In this document: in pieces, positions 13,071 through 24,169 of the stretch
Position numbering within the stretch: position 1 is the stretch's first letter
How the letters are laid out: each line of letters opens with the position of its first letter
Assembly: GCA_025084515.1 (NCBI GenBank)
Contig: JAJAGP010003155.1
Span: forward strand, 18,838-82,837
Length of the DNA: 64,000 bases
From: Ancistrus triradiatus
Taxonomy: Eukaryota; Chordata; Actinopteri; Siluriformes; Loricariidae
Reading direction: 5' to 3'
The notes under the pieces: model-generated
Told to the model about the DNA's origin: nothing
What the model saw: the letters and a program-made list of their open reading frames with translations, nothing else
Databases searched by the model: none
Position numbers and translations under genes: made by a program

Positions 13071-13378
13071 GTGTGTAATATTCAGGGCACTCGCAATTTG
13101 GGACTCTGGGGTGGTTTATGGGCTGAGATCATGTATGGTGAACAGGCACTCAATACCTGCAGTTCTGAAAATATCTTTTCAGGGGGCAGGGTGAAAAAGG
13201 GTGCTGTGGTGTTTGATCCTTGTGGTATTTTTGTAACAGACAGAAGGCATAACACCCACCCTCCCCTCCTCTGGGTGACTGAGCATGCCATGCCATCAAA
13301 AAAACTTTTTCCCGATGAGGGATATGAGAACCTACACTGACTGTTTACTGGACTAAATAATGGCCAACTCTCACTCAT
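13071..13378. other. Region open on both strands, unassigned
   Basis: Frames of 89 codons (plus, 13071-13340) and 98 codons (minus, 13082-13378) overlap in a stretch richer in G+C than its AT-rich flanks. I recognise neither product and see no convincing splice sites. It may be a fossil exon, a repeat, or chance. Confidence 0.3.
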
Positions 13379-13677
13379 ATAGTCTATGTTATTATATTTA
13401 CTGTTTCGTTTCCTATAAACATTATTGTCTACAGTTTCATCATATTCTCTGTTTTATTATACACTTCATAATATTATTATTATTATTCTTATCAAATTTC
13501 TCTGTTATTGTTTATTTACTGTTGTTTTTTTAACATTATATTTTCCTTAAATATGTTCTGTTTCTGTTTTCATTTTTATATTTAGCTTTTCTGTGTAAAA
13601 AAAAAAAACTAAGTGTTTATAATTAGGTAATTAATTTTTTAATTCTTATATAAAATATGTGTATATCATAGATGTTA
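13379..13677. other. AT-rich low-complexity stretch
   Basis: Dominated by T-rich and A-rich runs with att repeats near 13472. No gene is visible. Confidence 0.5.
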
Positions 13678-13880
13678 GGGACTGTGGTAGCCTAGCGGTT
13701 AAGGTACTGGACTCTGGACCAGAAGGTGCAGAGTTTCAAATCCCACCTCTGCCAAGCTGCCACTGTTGGGTCCTTGAGCAAGACCCTTAACCCACAACAA
13801 CTGCTTGGATTGTAAGATTTTTATCAATTGTAAGTCGCTCTGGATAAGGGCGTCTGCTAAATGCTGTAAAATGTAAATGG
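13678..13880 (+). mobile_element. tRNA-derived SINE, well preserved
   Basis: Best copy in the window: head gggactgtggtagcctagcg at 13678, then the motif tctggataagggcgtctgct, then aatgctgtaaaatgtaaatg. A Tc1 element begins four bases after its end. Confidence 0.85.
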
Positions 13881-13883
13881 TTA

Positions 13884-14895
13884 CAGACACACCTCCTGGT
13901 GCTTGAAAGTTTGTGAACCCTTTAGAATTTCCTATATTTCTGCAAAAATATGACCTTAAAACATCACCATATTTTCACACACAAATCCTAAAAGTAGATC
14001 AAGAGAACACAGGTTAAAAAAAATGAGACAAAAATATTATACTTGGTCATTTATTTATTGAGGAAAAAAATGATCAAATATTTACATATTAGTGAGTGGC
14101 AAAATTTCAGTATCTGGTGTGACCCCCCTGTGCAGCAATAACTGCAGCTAAACGTTTTCCTGTAGCTGTTGATCAGTTCCTGCACACCGGCTTGGAGGAA
14201 TTTTAGCCCATTCCTCCATACAGAACAGCTTCAGTTCTGGGATGTTGGTGGGTTTCCTCACACATTAGCTGCTCACTTCAGGTCCTTCCACAACATTTTG
14301 ATTGGATTAAGGTCAGGACTTTGACTTGGCCATTCCAAAACATTAACTTTATTCTTCTTTAACCATTCTTTGGGAATAGAAACAACTTGGGTGCTTAGGG
14401 TCGTTGTCTTGCTGCATTGACCCACCTTCTCTTGAGATTCAGTTCATGGACAGATGTCCTGATATTTTTCCTTTAGAATTCTCTGATATAATTCAGAATT
14501 CATTGTTCCATCAATGATGGCAAGCCGTCCTGGCCCAGATGCAGCAAAACAGGCCCAAACCATGATACTACCACCACCATGTTTCACAGATGGGATAAGG
14601 TTCTTATGCTGGAATGCAGTGTTTTCCTTTCTCCAAACATAACCTTTTCCAGCCTGATGAGCATCAATAGCTTTTCCTGAGGTCCTCAGAAATCTCCTTT
14701 GTTCGTGCCATGATACACTTCCACAGACGTGGGTTGTGAAGAGCAGACTTTGACAGATCAATGATATTTAAATAAAACAGGGTGCCCCCTCACACCTGAT
14801 TGTATCCCATTGAATGAAAACACCTGATGTTTTAGGTCATATTTATGCAGAAATATACACAATTCTAAATCTTCACAAACTTTCAAACACCACTG
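13884..14895 (-). mobile_element. Tc1 element ('gtgcttgaaagtttg' family), internally deleted
   Basis: Right end aaacaccactg at 14895 next to TA. The left end has the matching tggtgcttgaaagtttgtga with about 10 extra bases after the first CAG. On the minus strand 14444-14761 keeps the middle of the catalytic domain (SVKHGGGSIMVWACFAASGP, then IIDGTMNSELYQRIL). The DNA-binding N-terminus is deleted, so the element is dead. Confidence 0.85.
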
Positions 14896-14896
14896 T

Positions 14897-15396
14897 ATAT
14901 AAGGAGGTGGGGTCCCTTTCTGAGGGCACTATGCCCTGTTGCCTTGTACCATGCCAAAATATGATTGTGTCATCGCCGTCGTCCTCTCACTGGCCTGCAC
15001 TCACATTGCGCTTAAATTATGGTCCCATGCATGCTTAGGACATCATGATACTACTTTTTGTGGTGTTGTAAACACACGCTTAGTCAGCACAATGGACTTT
15101 ATAGTTGTGCTTACTCTGTGGCTTTTTAAAGCCATTTTGGGCACGATGACACAGCCCTCTCATACAACCTCATAGGACCGAGTTTCAGGTTCTCGCACTG
15201 CACGTATATGAATATTATCCCATGCTCAGTTATCAATCACACTACATGTGTACCATGCCCATGCCCACCTCTTCAAACATGCCCGACTTCGGTTCAGCAA
15301 GCCACACCCCGGCATGGTACAGATCAATATTCAAACAAAGCACACTTGTGTCAAACGTACTCAGGCATGGAACAGATCGCCTAGTGTGAGTATGCC
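14897..15396. other. Unassigned stretch with inverted words
   Basis: The words gtaccatgcc (near 14947 and 15251) and ggcatggtac (near 15313) face each other, hinting at the ends of an unrecognised element. No gene is seen. Confidence 0.3.
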
Positions 15397-15568
15397 TTGA
15401 GTCTTGGGCCTCCCAAGGTTTATTCCTTATAACATTTAGGGAGTTTTTTCTTGCCACTATCACCCTAGGCTTGCTCAATTAGGGCTGTGGCCCTGGAGAG
15501 TTGTAAAGCTGCTTTGAGACAATGTTCTGATGTAAAAAGCACTACAGAAATAAATTTGATTTGATTTG
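15397..15568 (+). mobile_element. L2-clade retrotransposon 3' end
   Basis: Matches the 3' part of the copies at 26.5-27.3, 29.6-30.4, 57.5-58.3 and 62.0-62.5 kb: 'ttgagtcttgg', 'gggagttttt', 'ttgagacaatg', 'aaaaagcac', ending in short ttgat repeats. It is severely 5' truncated. Confidence 0.75.
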
Positions 15569-15825
15569 CCCTGTCATTTCAGTAAGACCCCATGGAAAAG
15601 TGTTAACCTGTACAAAAACGTGTTATATGTCATTAGTTTTATGGGTGTTGCAAGTTTAAAAGGAAATAAGCTGGTAATTTCCCCAGGCATATTGGAAGGA
15701 AAAAACAATGATATAAACCGATCAAGAGTGTCTTATACATTTCCACAGTGCTGTATGTATAGTAATTAACATGTATAAAAGGTATATCTAATACAATACA
15801 TGGCAGGTAGCCTATATGTACTCAC

Positions 15826-15882
15826 CTGGAGTGGGGAAAGGTAGGACTTAAATGTCGGCTTCGGAGGTTTTGGAGAAAACAT
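15826..15882 (-). CDS. Probable first coding exon of an unidentified gene (partial)
   Basis: On the minus strand an ATG at 15882 opens 19 codons, MFSPKPPKPTFKSYLSPLQ, ending exactly at a strong donor CCACTCCAG|GTGAGT (GT at 15825-15824), phase 0. Upstream on the same strand lies a CpG-rich region with promoter-like elements and a possible untranslated exon ending at 16243 (CTA|GTGAGC). The rest of the gene should lie to the left, but I found no following exon in 1-15.8 kb, so the first intron may exceed the window. I do not recognise the protein. The inference rests on the donor, the start codon and the promoter context. Confidence 0.45.
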
Positions 15883-15989
15883 GTTTCAGGTTCGCAAAAG
15901 TTTGTAAGATCCAAAGCAGGTGGTTTATTTCTCGGAACAGCTTCGGTGGTGGAAAATTGTGAAGGGCTGTGTCAGCAGCATCGTCCGTC

Positions 15990-16620
15990 TCTGCTTGGTT
16001 CTATGCACTTTAAATCCAGACTATTCCAGAATAAAGCAGTATTCATACATTTAGCTTAACTAATCGACAATTGTGAGAGTCCTATGTGGTCCAGTGTTTG
16101 TTAGCAAGCCGGTTAGGTTCAGACTCCTAAATTCAACCAACGGTTAATATCGGAATCTACAGTAATTTAAGTATCTCTGATATTTCTTTATAATTCTGTG
16201 GCTAGCTGAAGTAGTAGGCTAAGCTATGCTAAGTTAGCTCACTAGCAAAGCCAAGCGTCTGTCAAACTCCACACAACTTTTCGTCTTCAGCTCAAAGTCA
16301 ATAGTTCGCCGTCGACGCTCGTGTTTCTCTTCTTTTCCTCCTCGTGTTTCAGAAAGCAAGCGTTAAAAGCCTATTCGGACGCTTCATGGCGGTGTCGGTG
16401 TATCTTCTCGCTGCAGAAGGAACTATGTTAATACAGGAGACGAGCGGAGTTCAGCAAGCGACTCGCAGCCATGTTTACAATAAAAGGAGAGATGGGAGTT
16501 TCGCGCTAGAAAGACACACCAGGGGCGTGGTTTATGCAAATATATGGATCACTGATTGGACAATAGAGAACAGGGCTGGATCCGTCATCCGAGAAGTCTA
16601 TAAATAACCCCCAAAATCCG
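15990..16620 (-). promoter_or_regulatory. CpG-rich promoter-like region
   Basis: CpG density rises sharply here against the flanks. On the minus strand, in transcription order, are CCAAT (16559-16555), the octamer ATTTGCAT (16541-16534), a CACGCCCC GC-box (near 16529-16522) and then AACATGGCTGC near 16475, a YY1/initiator-like context. That order fits transcription leftward, with an untranslated exon ending at the donor near 16243. An 87-codon plus frame at 16344-16607 is probably incidental. Confidence 0.45.
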
Positions 16621-16717
16621 TCCTAAGTGACATTCAGTAAGCCGCACGGTGTATAGAAATAATTAATCATTTTACATTTTATTAATACCCACAACGCAGT
16701 GTGATGTTTTTGTCATA

Positions 16718-16905
16718 CACTAAATAGACAAAAGTTTGTTACCACCCAAAAAATAACATACAATTAGCTAGTGTGGAGTTTGCCTTTACTGCTATAGCAG
16801 ATTCTGGTCTTCTGAAAGGGCTTTCCACTAGATTTTGGAACATGTTACAAGTGAGTGTTGCTGAAATGGCATAAGGGCTGTCCACAAACTTTTGTCTATG
16901 TAGTG
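16718..16905. mobile_element. 188-bp Tc1-type MITE
   Basis: Inverted ends cactaaatagacaaaagttt and (reverse) cactacatagacaaaagttt sit between TA dinucleotides at 16716-16717 and 16906-16907. There is no coding capacity. Confidence 0.85.
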
Positions 16906-16919
16906 TATTAGTCATTCAT

Positions 16920-17160
16920 TCATTCATTCATTCATTCACTCATTTTGATACCCGCTTAACTATTGCAGCCCATGTGACAAAAGCTTGGACCAAACACACA
17001 CACACACACACACAAATATCTCAAACTGGGACACTCAGAGGAAACCTGAACAGACACTAGAAGAACAGGCAAACTCCGCACAGGCAGAGTCCAGCCCAGG
17101 AATCAAACCAGGGATCAGTAGAGTTGTAAAGTGAAAGCGATAACCACTGTGACACAAAGC
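16920..17160 (-). mobile_element. Degenerate DANA/HE1-like SINE with CA repeat
   Basis: Begins with attc repeats, contains a short CA run near 16996-17014, then 'ggaaacctgaacag', 'aggcaaactccgcac' and a tRNA-like end 'gataaccactgtgac'. The order matches the other reverse-strand copies at 12.8, 30.5 and 40.4 kb. Confidence 0.6.
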
Positions 17161-17261
17161 TACCCTTATCATATTATATAGAAATAAAATCATTAAATAA
17201 GAAATTAAGAAATTAACTGTAACTCCCATACATTTAACAAGCCACAATCTTGTAGCATATA

Positions 17262-18918
17262 CAGTGGATGAAAAAGTTTGGGCACCCCTGATAATTTTCA
17301 TGATTTTTCTTTATAAATCATTGGTTGTCCAGCTCAGCAATTTCAGGTAAATATATCATATAGCAGATGAACACCGTGATATTTAAGAAGTGAAATTAAG
17401 TTTATAGGTTTTACAGAAAGTGTGCAGTAATTATTCAAACAAAATTAGGCAGGTGCATAAATTTGGGAACCCTTGCATTTGAATACCTTTAGCATTAATT
17501 ATTGGAACACAAAATTTGTTTTGTAAACTCATTGACCCTTGATCTACATACACAAGTGAATCCAAATATGAGAAAGTGTTAAGGTGGCCAAATGGAAGTT
17601 TTTCTCCTCTTTGCATCTTCTCTGAAGAGTGGCAACATGGGAGCCTCAAAACAACTCTCAAATGGCCTGAAAACAAAGGTTGTTCAACATCATGGTTCAG
17701 GGAAAGGGAAAAGCTCTCTCAGAGATTTTCAGCTGTCAGTTTCCACTGTGAGGAACATAGTGAGTGTTGAGGATTTATTGGACCAGTATGTGCCTTTGTG
17801 GCTGCGGAGGCCACACATTTTTGTACCCATATAATTAATTAGCCATGTCATGAGCAATGGAAGACCACGGGCACAGTTCTAGTTAAGGAACTCCCGAAGT
17901 GGCAGACCAAGAAAAATCTCAGATAGGCAGAGGCGAAGGATGGTGAGAACAGTCATAGTCAAGCCACAGACCACCTCCAAAGACCTACAAACCTCATCTT
18001 GCTGCAGATGGTGTCACTGTTCATTGTTCAACTATACAGCGCACTTTGCACAAGGAGAGCTGTATGGGAGAGTAATGCAGAAGAAGCCTTTTCTGCAGAC
18101 ACGCCACAAACAGAGTCACTTGAGGTGTGCTACAGAACATTTGGACAATCCAGCTTCATTTGGGAATAAAGTGCTGTGTGCTGATGAAACTAAAATGAGT
18201 TATTTGGACATAACAAGGAGCGGAAAAGGAACACAGCATCCCAAGACAAACACTTGCTACCCACAGTAAAATTTGGTGGCGGTTCCATAATGCCCGCGGG
18301 ACTGTGTGGCCAGTGCAGGTACTAGGAATCTTGTTAAAATTGAGGGTCGCATGGATTCCAGTTAATATCTCCAGATTCTTAAGAACAATGTTCAAGAATC
18401 AGTGACAAAGTTGCACCGAGGCCAACGACCCCAAACCCTGCTCATAATCTACTAAGGCATTCATGCAGAGGAACCAGTACAACGTTCTGGAATGGCCATC
18501 TCAGTCCCCAGACATGAATATTACTGAAAATGTGGGCTGTCCATGCTTGGAAACCATCAAAGATGACTGAACTGGAGATGTTTCTAAAGAAGAATGGTCC
18601 AAAGCACCTTCAACCAGAATCCAGACTGGAAGCTGTAGGAAGCGTTTAGCGGCTGTTATTTCTACAAAATGAGGATCTACTAAATATTGATGTAATTTTT
18701 CTGCTGGGGTGCCCAAATTTATGCACCTGCCTAATTTTGTTTGAATAATTACTGCACACTTTCTGTAAATCCTATACACTTCATTTCACTTCTCAAATAT
18801 CACTGTGTTCATCTGCTATATGATATATTTAACTCAAGTTGCTGATCTGAACAACCAATGATTTATAAACTAAAATCATGAAAATTATCAGGGGTGCCCA
18901 AACTTTTTCATACGACTG
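17262..18918 (+). mobile_element. Complete but dead Tc1 element with ~200-bp inverted repeats
   Basis: A 1657-bp element between TA at 17260-17261 and 18919-18920. The left 200 bp and right 210 bp are inverted copies of each other, beginning cagtggatgaaaaagtttgg and ending in the counterpart. A plus-strand transposase starts near 17638 (MGASKQLSNGLKTKVV, helix-turn-helix). Its later parts sit in other frames, for example 17940-18265 with a CADET catalytic-type motif near 18180. Frameshifts and stops mean no functional product. Confidence 0.85.
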
Positions 18919-18973
18919 TAGAGATCAATAATACATCGCTCAATCAACTATTCCTATATATATACACCCAATA

Positions 18974-20443
18974 CAGTGGGGCAAAGAAGTATTTAGTCAG
19001 CCACTGATTTGTGCAAGTTCTCCTACTTAGAAAGATGAGAGAGGTCTGTAACTTTGAGAGACAAAATGAGGGGCGGAAAAAAATCCAGGAAATCACATTG
19101 TAGGATTTTTAAAGAATTTTAATTGTAAATTATGGTGGAAAATAAGTATTTGGTCAATAACAAAAGTTCAACAACAATACTTTGTAACATAACCTTTGTT
19201 GGCAATGACAGAGGTCAAACGTTTCCTGTAAGTCTTCACCAGGTTTGGCACACACTGTAGCTGGTATTTTGGGGGGGGGCCCATTCCTCCATGCAGATCT
19301 CCTCTAGAGCAGTGATGTTTTTTGGGCTGTTGCTGGGCAACACAGACTTCACAAATGTTCTATGGGGTTGAGGTCTGGAGACTGGCTAGGCCACTCCAGG
19401 ACATTGAAATGCTTTTTAACGGAGCGACTCCTTCGTTGCCCGAGCGGTGTGTTTGGGATCATTGTCATGCTGGAAGACCCAGCCATGTTCTATATTCAAT
19501 GCTCTCACTGATGGAAGGAGGTTTTGGCTTAAAATCTCACGATACATGGCCCCATTCATTCTTCCCTTAACACGGATCAGTCGTCCTGTCCCCTCTGCAG
19601 AAAACAGCCCCAAAGCATGATGTTTCCACCCCCATGCTTCACAGTAGGTATGGTGTTCTTGGGATGCAGCTCAGCATCCTTTTTTCTCCAGTTGAGTTTT
19701 TACCAAAAAGTTCTATTTTGGTTTCATCTGACCCACATGATATTCTCCCAATCCTCTTCTGGATCATCCATATGCTCTCTGGCAAACTTCAGACGGGCCT
19801 GGACATGTACTGGCTTAAGCAGGGGGACACGACTGGCACTGCAGGATCTGAGATCCTCGCGGTGTAGTGTGTTACTGATGGTAGCCTTTGTTACGTTGGT
19901 CCCAGCTCTCTGCAGGTCATTCATCAGGTCCCTCCGTGCAGTTCTGGGATTTTTGCTCACTGTTCTCATGATGTTTTTGACCCCACGGGATGAGATCTTG
20001 CGTGGAGCCCCAGAACGAGAGAGATTATCAAATGGTCTTGTATGTCTTACAATTGCTCCCACAGTTGATTTATTCACACCAACCTGCTTGCCTATTGTAG
20101 ATTCACTCTTCTCAGCCTGGTGCAAGTCTACAATTTTCTTCCTGGTGTCCTTCAACAGCTCTTTGGTCTTGGATATTGTTGAGTTTGGAGTCTGACTGTT
20201 TGAGGCTGTGGACAGGTGTCTTGTATACAGATAACGAGGTCAAACAGGTGCCATTAATACAGGTACCGAGTGGAGGACAGAAGAGCTTCTTAAAGAAGAA
20301 GTTACAGGTCTGTGAGAGCCAGAAATCTTGCTTGTTTGTGGGTGAAAAAATACTTATTTTGTCTCTCATAATTGAAGTGTAGCTATGATGAAAATTACAG
20401 ACTTCTCTCATCTTTCTAAGTAGGAGAACTTGCACAATCAGTG
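18974..20443 (-). mobile_element. Tc1 element, near complete, right terminus lost
   Basis: The left inverted repeat begins cagtggggcaaagaagtatt after TA at 18972-18973. The matching right repeat stops at ...cacaatcagtg (20443), so about 30 terminal bases are missing. The transposase lies on the minus strand. Copies of the same family are at 4243-5615 and 37575-39137. Confidence 0.85.
19168..20177 (-). pseudogene. Tc1 transposase pseudogene
   Basis: Best preserved transposase of the family. Minus frame 20155-19724 encodes the helix-turn-helix region (KKIVDLHQAEKSESTIGKQV, then GVNKSTVGAIV), a second DNA-binding subdomain (SRSGAPRKISSRGVKNIM) and the start of the catalytic domain (ARLKFAREHMDDPEEDW). 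After a break, 19613-19416 continues with FQHDNDPKHTARA, which carries the second catalytic aspartate. The expected start codon near 20177 reads ATA rather than ATG, and frameshifts near 19725 and 19415 break the protein. The C-terminal SPDLNPIEH-type region is still readable near 19380. Confidence 0.8.
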
Positions 20444-20499
20444 TATACCACTTATTTGTATTACATCCTTGCCAGTCACCTCTGGTTTTTTTCATTTGG

Positions 20500-21430
20500 T
20501 GTTTAGACTTAGGTTTGAGAAAATGCTTGTCGCAAAAAGCGATACATAAATCTTGTACATTGAACTGAAATGTGAGTATGATACCTCTGGATGAATATTG
20601 TAACGGACCCTAAATGATCTTTTTATTAGAGAAACTTCTCTTTCACGATTGGAGCTTCGTTGTAGGGAAATTAACACAACTGATATGTTTGAACACACAA
20701 CTCGTCGTTCTAGAACCAGTGCTGTCTGAGTGAAAAGAAAGCTTCCAAAATGGTTTGTTTGAGCAAAATAGAAAACAAAGAAAAACACCACTAGGGTGAA
20801 TCCGAAAACTTAAGCGCCTGAGTAAACAGAATTGTGTTTTGGCGACATCTGCTGTTCAGATGAGGTATAACAACACTAACTCATGCTGTATGAAATAGTT
20901 GTATTTATGCAATAGAGCCATCAGGTGGCTCAAATTGGTCTTGTTCCTAAAACTAGTTCCACCAGTAATTCCGTAGGGGTTTATAAATTGTTACCAACAT
21001 TTTTGCAGTTTATAAAATGTTTACTGAATTAAGTGTGTTTTTTTCCTTTAGAGTGTCTGATTTAGTGTTTGCATTTACAGTTTCTTTACAGCAGCCGTAA
21101 TGACACAGTAAGACTTCGATTTCAAATGTGCATGCAAAATTACATATAGAAAACACCATAAACTACAATAACACAGTATTACACATAATATTGTAGAATG
21201 TTTATGACACAGTGGCACCATGGAAATTAACACAGCAGCAAAACACAGCAATCACAGTCTTACAGTTACGTGGACTGACAGAAAAAAACAGACGCGGATT
21301 CTGTTCTCTTTGAGCACGACTAAGGATCTTTCCTCTTACAAAATCTCTTTAAAGCCTGGAAATTGACTGATGTCAAGAAAATGTAAAGTAGATCATTTGG
21401 TAGTGAGATGGATTTCCACAGTGTTCATGC
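20500..21430. repeat. Duplicated non-coding block, copy A
   Basis: Long stretches match 34075-34690 (for example 'gcttccaaa..tggttt', 'tgtgttttggcg', 'gttccaccagtaa', 'aaaatgtttactg') and 39290-39510 ('ggaaattaacac', 'ggattctgttctctt', 'tctttcctcttacaaaa'). This is the left edge of the segmental duplication that also contains the paired receptor genes. Confidence 0.65.
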
Positions 21431-21589
21431 TGTGTTCCCAAAGGTACCCGGTCCAGTATATAGTGATTATGAATGAATGAGTGAGTTGGTGCAAGCAGTC
21501 ATATGCTAATTTATGCTTATTAGGTATTACACTGTGTTATGGTATTCAAGCAATGCCTTAGTGTAACTGTTTTGATTTTTGCCATGGCC

Positions 21590-22665
21590 ATATAGTTGAA
21601 CCTCTAGGATCAGCAGTTATTTTGAAGATGAAATTAGTCTTGGGTGTTTACAATCCAAGTGAGTGGAAGTTCTGTTGTATTTAAAGAACAGAAATCGATC
21701 ATAGTCTGACCTACACAGCATGCATTTGTGGAAATTTAACATGGCACAAACAAATGAGGTTTCTGAGAACCTCAGAAAAAAAGTTGCCGATACTCATAAG
21801 TCTGTGAAAAAAACATCTCTAAAGAGTTTGGACTCCACCAGACCACGGTGACACAGATTGTGTAGAAATTGAGAAAATTCAAATCCACTGTCACCCTTCC
21901 CAGGAGTGATCGCCTAACAAAGATCACTCCAAGAGCAAGGCGTGTAATAGTCTCCAAGGTTACAAAGCAACTCAGGGTAACATCTGAGCAACCGAAGGCC
22001 TCAATTACATTGGCTAATGTTCATGTTCATGATACCACTATTCAGAGAACACTGAACAACAATGGTGTGGATGGCAGGGTTGCAAGGAGAAAGCCACTGC
22101 TATCTAAAAAGAGATTGGGGAAGCCAGAAGATTGTTGGAAAACATTTTATGAATGGGTGAGATCAAAATAGACCGTTATGTTTTAATTGAGAAATGTTGT
22201 GTGTGGAGAAAGGACAATACTTTCCAGCATAACAATACAGTACATTCCAGCATAAGAACCCCATCCCATCTGTGAAACATGGTGGTGGTGGTATCATTTT
22301 TTGGTTCATGTTTTGCTGCATCTGGCCAGTAAGACTTGCCATCATTGATGGAACAATACTGAAATATGCCTGCAAGTTTATTATGCCAAGTTGACCAGCA
22401 CCCCAGTTTACACAAGTTCTACCATACAATGGTTAAAGGAAGATAAAGTTAAGGTTTTGGAATAGAAATAGTGTGGAAACAGTTAATGTGAAGACACTCA
22501 CCAATATCCCTGTTGTTCTTTAGAGAAAAATGGGCTACAATTCCTTCAAGCCGATGCGCATGACTGATCAACATTTTCTGTAAACATGTAATTGCAGTTA
22601 TTGCTGCACAATGGGTCAGACCAGATACTGACAACAAAGGTTCACATATTTGCCATTAATATATA
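21590..22665 (+). mobile_element. Degenerate Tc1 copy, ends lost
   Basis: Same family as 13884-14895 and 39508-41239. Plus-strand transposase remnants: DNA-binding region at 21869-22171 (PRSDRLTKITPRARRVIVSK), then 'SVKHGGG' near 22270. Stops and deletions occur throughout and neither terminal repeat is recognisable. Confidence 0.75.
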
Positions 22666-22689
22666 TGAACATATGTAAATGATTACATG

Positions 22690-24058
22690 TGTGGTCTGTT
22701 TAGACACTTGTCACAAGTGGATGTAAAAGTACTTCCATTGCTGTCTATAAAAAGGCTGTCAGAGGCTACTTTTGGGTAGTATACCTCTTGGTGAGAGATC
22801 GTTGACTGCTAGACATGCCTATACAACACTCTCAAAGGCATTTTGCCCAGCTGACAGACTTTGAGAGGGGGTGCATCATTGGACTGAGAGAAGCAGGATG
22901 GGCATTTCGTGAGGGAATGCACACATGGCGAACAGGCTCCCTCCCCAGGAGTGGTCAACCAACAAAGATTACTCCAAGAGCAAGGCGTGTAATAGTTGAC
23001 GAATTCACAATGGACCCCAGGGTAACTTCTAAGCAACTGAAGGCCTTTCTCACATTGGCTAATGTTAATGTTCATGAGTCCACCATCAGAAGAACACTGA
23101 ACAACAATGGTGTGCATGGCTGGGTGGCAAGGAGAAAGCCACTGCTCTCTAAAAAGAACATTGCTGCTCGTCTGCACTTTGCCAAAGATCACGTGGACAA
23201 GCCAGAAGGCTATTGGAAGAAAGTTTTGTGGACGGATGAGACCAAAATAGAACTTCTTGATTTAAAAGAAAAGCTATAAGTTTGGAGAAAGGAAAACACT
23301 GCATTCCAGCATAAGAACCTTATCCCATCTGTGAAACATGGTGGTGGTAGTATCATGGTTTGGGCCTGTTTTGCTGCATCTGGGCCAGGACGGCTTGCCA
23401 TCATTGATGGAACAATGAATTCTGAATTATGTCAGAGAATTCTAAAGGAAAATGTCAGGACATCTGTCCATGAACTGAATCTCAAGAGAAGGTGGGTCAT
23501 GCAGCAAGACAACGACCCTAAAGCACACAAGTCGTTCTACCAAAGAATGGTTTTAAAGAAGAAAATAAGTTCATGTTTTGGAATGGCAAAAAGTCAAAGT
23601 TCTGACCTTAATCCATGGAATGTCTGTTGGAAGGGACCTTGAAGTGAGCAGATAAGTGAGGAAACCCCACAAACATCCATGAGCTGAAGGACTGTTCTGT
23701 ATGGAGGTTGAGCTAAAATTTTCCAAGCCGGTGTGCAGGACTTGATCAAACAGTTACAGGAAATGTTTAGTTACAGTTATTGCTGAAAAGGGGGGTCAAA
23801 CAAGGGGTCACACCAGATTTGTTACTTGAAAAGCAAATGCGTTCACATAATTTTTTCCACTCACTCTAACATGTATATGGGATCATTTTTTCTCAGTAAA
23901 TAAATGAACAAGTATAATATTTGGTCTTATTTGTTTACTGGGTTTGATCTGATGATGATGATTTAAATTTGTTGTTGATTGATGATGTTTTAGATATTTA
24001 CTTATGCAGAAATTATTAGGAAAATTCTAATGGGTAACAAACTTTCAAGCACCCACTG
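22690..24058 (+). mobile_element. Chimeric Tc1 element
   Basis: The left part (22690 to about 22930) belongs to a different Tc1 family from the right part, which is the 'gtgcttgaaagtttg' family and ends properly with acccactg|TA at 24058. The junction lies inside the transposase frame near 22930. The right part carries the catalytic remains (SVKHGGGSIMVWACFAASGP, then QQDNDPKAHK). Confidence 0.75.
22815..23279 (+). pseudogene. Chimeric Tc1 transposase reading frame
   Basis: A 154-codon open frame joins an N-terminus MPIQHSQRHFAQLTDFERGC, typical of one Tc1 transposase group, to a second-family segment from about residue 40 (TGSLPRSGQPTKITPRARR) running to the first catalytic motif (VLWTDETKIELL). 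It ends at a TAA at 23277-23279. The catalytic half continues in other frames after 23280. The join deletes most of the first helix-turn-helix, so DNA binding is probably lost even though the frame is open. Confidence 0.65.
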
Positions 24059-24169
24059 TATGAGTGTTTTAGGACCAAGCAGTTGTGCTTAGAGTTTACA
24101 CAACTCAGTGTCACGTCACTGCTGGACCTGAAAAAACAAGACACCAGCAAGAAAATAACCAGCCAGCAG

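Noticed and set aside
13678..13880. tRNA gene
   Set aside because: The tRNA-like head belongs to a SINE repeated across the window; no complete cloverleaf or independent tRNA was seen.
16344..16607. 87-codon plus-strand frame MAVSVYLLAAEG...
   Set aside because: Lies within the CpG-rich promoter-like zone; motif order favours minus transcription and the peptide resembles nothing I know.
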